A stretch of DNA of 64,000 nucleotides from NCBI RefSeq assembly GCF_003286085.1, contig NW_020825288.1:12462001-12526000 (forward strand), written 5' to 3'. Shown one piece after another: positions 61,316-64,000 of the stretch. The DNA is from Drosophila persimilis (taxonomy: Eukaryota; Arthropoda; Insecta; Diptera; Drosophilidae). A program made the position numbers and the translations under genes. Within the stretch, counting starts at the first letter, position 1. Each line of letters starts with the position of its first letter. The notes under the pieces were generated by a model. That model ran no database searches. It saw only the letters and a program-made list of their open reading frames with translations, and was not told the origin of the DNA.

Positions 61316-64000
61316 ATGCTGCAGTATAAGAATGCCACGGCTGCTAATAGTGCGCCATCAGCCACACCCACTGCCAACCTTTCCGGGAAGGCGCCACAAG
61401 GGAATGCGAACACGAACGCTGCTGCTGCTGCCTCTGCTGCAGCTGTTGCAGCAGCTTCTGCAGCCGCAGCCCCCACCATGCAACAGATCATCAATATCCA
61501 CCAGATGCCACCACAGTTCGGTGGTGGAGGCGGCAACGTTACCGGCGGACAGCCCCAAGCCATGTCCCAGAACATGTTCCAGATTGTCCAGCCGATGCAT
61601 GCGATGCAGACGGTGAATATCGATGGCCAGGAGGCAATCTTCATTCCCAACCTGAATGCACAGCTGGCGACGGCCCAGGCCGTGAACATCAATGGACAGC
61701 AGGCATTCATCACGCCCAACGGGCAGATCCTGCGGGCTCCACAGGCCCACGCCGGTCAGGCCGGTGGTCAGGCCATCCAGCTGCAGCAGGCAACACCCGC
61801 CCAGATCATCAATGGCCTGGGGCAAGAGCAGACGCAGCTGTTTACCATTCCTGGGACGAGCATTCAGATACCGGTGACCAACCTCATCCAGCAGCAGCAT
61901 CAGGCGACAGTGCAGCAGCAGCAACAGTCCCAGCAGGCAACGACGACTGGTGGTCAGACTGGATCCCAAGGTGGAGCAGGCGGCAGCGGCACGGGGAACG
62001 CGGGGGGACTCCAGGCAACACAGCTGCCGAGCACCATCACCATCCCAGGGACGAATATCCAGATACCCACATCGGTGGCCGCGGCCAATGGTCTGCTCGG
62101 GAACCTCTCAAGTCTGTTGAGCGGCGGCGGTGGAGGCGGCTCCACGCTGAAGCTGGATAATGGCCAGATCCAGCTGCGACCACAGTTGGTGCAATTCCCA
62201 CAGCCCGTGCAACAGCAGACGGTTGCCGTGCAGATTCCAGTACAAACAGCAGGTGGACAGACCATCTACCAGACGGTCCATGTCCCAGTGCAGGCCGCAC
62301 CAAGTGGTCTGTCGAATCTGATGCAGGCCCAGTCGATGGCGATGCCCTCAGCTGCTACCTCACAGATGCAGATGATACCACAGTTTGCGCAGATTGCACA
62401 GATTGTGACGCCCAACGGGCAGATACAGCAGGTACAGCTGGCGCCAATGCCTTACAGCCAGTTGCCGCCGAACGCGAACATCATACATATCCAGAATCCC
62501 CACCAGCAACAGCAGCAGCAGCAGCAACAGCAGGCGCAGCAGCAGCAAGTGCAGGTACAGCAGCAATTTCAACAACATCAGCAGGTACAGCAGCACCAAC
62601 AGCTCATCCAAGCGATCCAGGATGCCTCGGCGAGTGGCCAGATACCAGCGAATCAACCCATAACCATAACCAATGCCCAGGGCCAACAGCTGACGGTGAT
62701 ACCAGCCCAACTGAGGCAGAATCCACAACCCACAGCCACGCCGGCGCCACAGGCCCCCACTGCCATGCAGCTACCCGCCGGGTTGCAGGCCCTGCCCATA
62801 CAGAATATCCCAGGATTGGGGCAGGTGCAGATCATCCAGGCGAATCAGTTGCCCGCCAATCTGCCGGCCAATTTCCAGCAGGTGTTGCATCAACTGCCAC
62901 AAATGCAACAGGTTCATGCCCAGGCGCCAGCACAGGCCCAGGGACAAGCTCAGACGACCAATGCAACATCTATAACGGTGATGCCCAAACAGGAGCCACA
63001 GAGTCCCACGCAGATGATCACCAGCATCAAGCAGGAGCCGCCAGATAACTTTGTCACTGCTGCTCCTCCGGGTCCTCCGGCTCGTCCGCCATCCACTCCC
63101 ACATCGATTGCAACATCTCAGCCACATCCACAGCCGCAATCACAGCAAATAAAATTCATTGTGCCGCAGGCGCCACCAACCACGCAGGCGGATGGGGGGA
63201 ATCCCAATCCGAATCCGAATCCGCTCTCCAATGTGACAATACCAGCGTCCATACAAATCACAGCCTTGCCACAGCCACAGCCGCAGGCAGCCACCGCCAC
63301 GACCTTGCCTCCGCCTCGAACGCCGCCAGTTTCGGTGGCCACCATTGCCAGGAGTGTCAATCTCCCCACGAAAGCCACCACCATCGCGAACACTGGCGGG
63401 CATCATGTGATGCGAACTACAGCAGCGAGCGGCCTCAGGAGCAACACCACCATTACTGTAAGCACCACCACCGCCACGACGCCGGCAGGCCAGACGAGCG
63501 TGAGCTTGGATACCAGTGGAGCGGGGGCGGAGGTAAAGCCCAGACTCAAGCGTGTGGCCTGCACCTGCCCCAATTGCACCGATGGCGAGAAGCATTCGGA
63601 TAAGAAGCGCCAGCACATCTGCCACATACCCGGCTGCCAGAAGGTGTACGGCAAGACCTCCCATTTACGGGCCCACCTCCGTTGGCATACGGGCGAACGG
63701 CCCTTTGTCTGTTCGTGGGTCTTTTGCGGCAAGCGTTTCACCCGCTCCGATGAACTGCAACGCCACCGTCGCACCCACACGGGCGAGAAGCGCTTCCAGT
63801 GCCGCGAATGCAACAAGAAGTTCATGCGGAGCGATCATCTGTCCAAGCACATCAAGACGCACTTCAAGAGTCGCTCCGGCGTGGAGCTGATGGAGCTCAG
63901 CATCAAGCAAGAGCAGAAGAACAGCGCGAAGAGCATCAGCACGATGAGTGGGATTGTGACGATCGAGTTACCCGGGAGCGGTGGCCAGGTCGTGGGCAGT
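61316..64000 (+). CDS. Spps: Spps, Sp1-like zinc finger factor, 5' 895 codons (truncated by window end)
   Basis: Open from ATG 61316 to the last base (2685 nt, 895 codons, no stop). The D. melanogaster protein is about 970 aa as I recall, so some 70-80 residues are missing. The N-terminal half is Ala- then Gln-rich with Sp-family motifs ([30 protein letters not shown] repeats; the second begins near 62025). A Buttonhead box CTCPNC lies near residue 749. Three C2H2 fingers follow (about 766-850) with linkers TGERPF and TGEKRF; the fingertip contacts [16 protein letters not shown] and RSDHLSKH are those of Sp/KLF GC-box binders. Spps binds Polycomb response elements and supports pairing-sensitive silencing in the nucleus. 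The paralogues Sp1 and buttonhead lack this Gln-rich layout. Confidence 0.94.
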   Translation, partial: MLQYKNATAANSAPSATPTANLSGKAPQGNANTNAAAAASAAAVAAASAAAAPTMQQIINIHQMPPQFGGGGGNVTGGQPQAMSQNMFQIVQPMHAMQTVNIDGQEAIFIPNLNAQLATAQAVNINGQQAFITPNGQILRAPQAHAGQAGGQAIQLQQATPAQIINGLGQEQTQLFTIPGTSIQIPVTNLIQQQHQATVQQQQQSQQATTTGGQTGSQGGAGGSGTGNAGGLQATQLPSTITIPGTNIQIPTSVAAANGLLGNLSSLLSGGGGGGSTLKLDNGQIQLRPQLVQFPQPVQQQTVAVQIPVQTAGGQTIYQTVHVPVQAAPSGLSNLMQAQSMAMPSAATSQMQMIPQFAQIAQIVTPNGQIQQVQLAPMPYSQLPPNANIIHIQNPHQQQQQQQQQQAQQQQVQVQQQFQQHQQVQQHQQLIQAIQDASASGQIPANQPITITNAQGQQLTVIPAQLRQNPQPTATPAPQAPTAMQLPAGLQALPIQNIPGLGQVQIIQANQLPANLPANFQQVLHQLPQMQQVHAQAPAQAQGQAQTTNATSITVMPKQEPQSPTQMITSIKQEPPDNFVTAAPPGPPARPPSTPTSIATSQPHPQPQSQQIKFIVPQAPPTTQADGGNPNPNPNPLSNVTIPASIQITALPQPQPQAATATTLPPPRTPPVSVATIARSVNLPTKATTIANTGGHHVMRTTAASGLRSNTTITVSTTTATTPAGQTSVSLDTSGAGAEVKPRLKRVACTCPNCTDGEKHSDKKRQHICHIPGCQKVYGKTSHLRAHLRWHTGERPFVCSWVFCGKRFTRSDELQRHRRTHTGEKRFQCRECNKKFMRSDHLSKHIKTHFKSRSGVELMELSIKQEQKNSAKSISTMSGIVTIELPGSGGQVVGS

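Noticed and set aside
61282-63910. Minus-strand ORFs of 80-200 aa opposite Spps
   Set aside because: Antisense to a long, clearly functional Sp-factor ORF with zinc fingers. They lack domains and their starts are arbitrary.
1-64000. CRISPR arrays, bacterial operons, integrated viral genomes, tRNA or rRNA genes
   Set aside because: No regular spacer-repeat arrays, no tRNA cloverleaf with A/B boxes that I could see, no reverse transcriptase or integrase ORF. The repeats present are degraded and non-coding.

Overview
This is insect nuclear DNA, and clearly Drosophila. Genes carry short introns of 50-70 bp with GTAAGT-type donors, there are TATA and DRE/motif-1 core promoters, transcription-factor genes are rich in CAG/CAA-encoded glutamine, and intergenic DNA is AT-rich. 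Atonal, Mask, Med25, beta-PheRS, Spase22-23 and an Spps-like Sp factor are all recognisable. From memory, ato and the C19orf12-like gene map to 84F in D. melanogaster, while beta-PheRS, mask, Spase22-23 and Spps map near 95F. Finding both sets in one window means the species is probably not D. melanogaster. An obscura-group or similar Sophophora species would fit, but I cannot fix the species from sequence alone.

Layout. (1) 1-8.1 kb is a compact cluster: the 3' part of an unrecognised proline/serine-rich gene (+), three genes for secreted cysteine-containing proteins (-, -, +), and a C19orf12/Nazo-type gene (-). (2) 8.1-25.5 kb is gene-poor, with the single-exon proneural gene atonal (-) in the middle. 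The roughly 8 kb flanks hold no convincing ORF and presumably carry ato cis-regulation. (3) 25.5-26.65 kb is dispersed repeat DNA exactly at the apparent junction of the two ancestral gene blocks. (4) 26.8-28.8 kb is beta-PheRS (+, 5 exons), convergent with mask. (5) 31.75-49.2 kb is mask (-). I reconstruct 16 coding exons encoding about 4266 aa with two ankyrin blocks and one KH domain. (6) 50.4-55.4 kb is repeat-rich. (7) 55.4-58.8 kb holds Spase22-23 (+) and MED25 (-) tail to tail. They sit between two inverted repeat arms (about 53.3-55.43 and 58.86-60.7 kb). The inner ends of the arms, rich in ACATCGATG, lie within 35-70 bp of both start codons. (8) 61.3 kb to the window end is the Sp/KLF factor Spps (+), truncated at the right edge just after its three zinc fingers.

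The 95F-type genes are housekeeping or chromatin genes (tRNA charging, signal peptide cleavage, Mediator, Hippo/JAK-STAT cofactor, Polycomb-associated Sp factor). They are not a pathway operon. The most unusual structure is the repeat system. One family appears at the synteny junction and again as inverted arms around two genes, and its inner modules occupy both promoters of the loop. A second promoter-like module recurs at beta-PheRS, near mask and inside the intergenic repeats.
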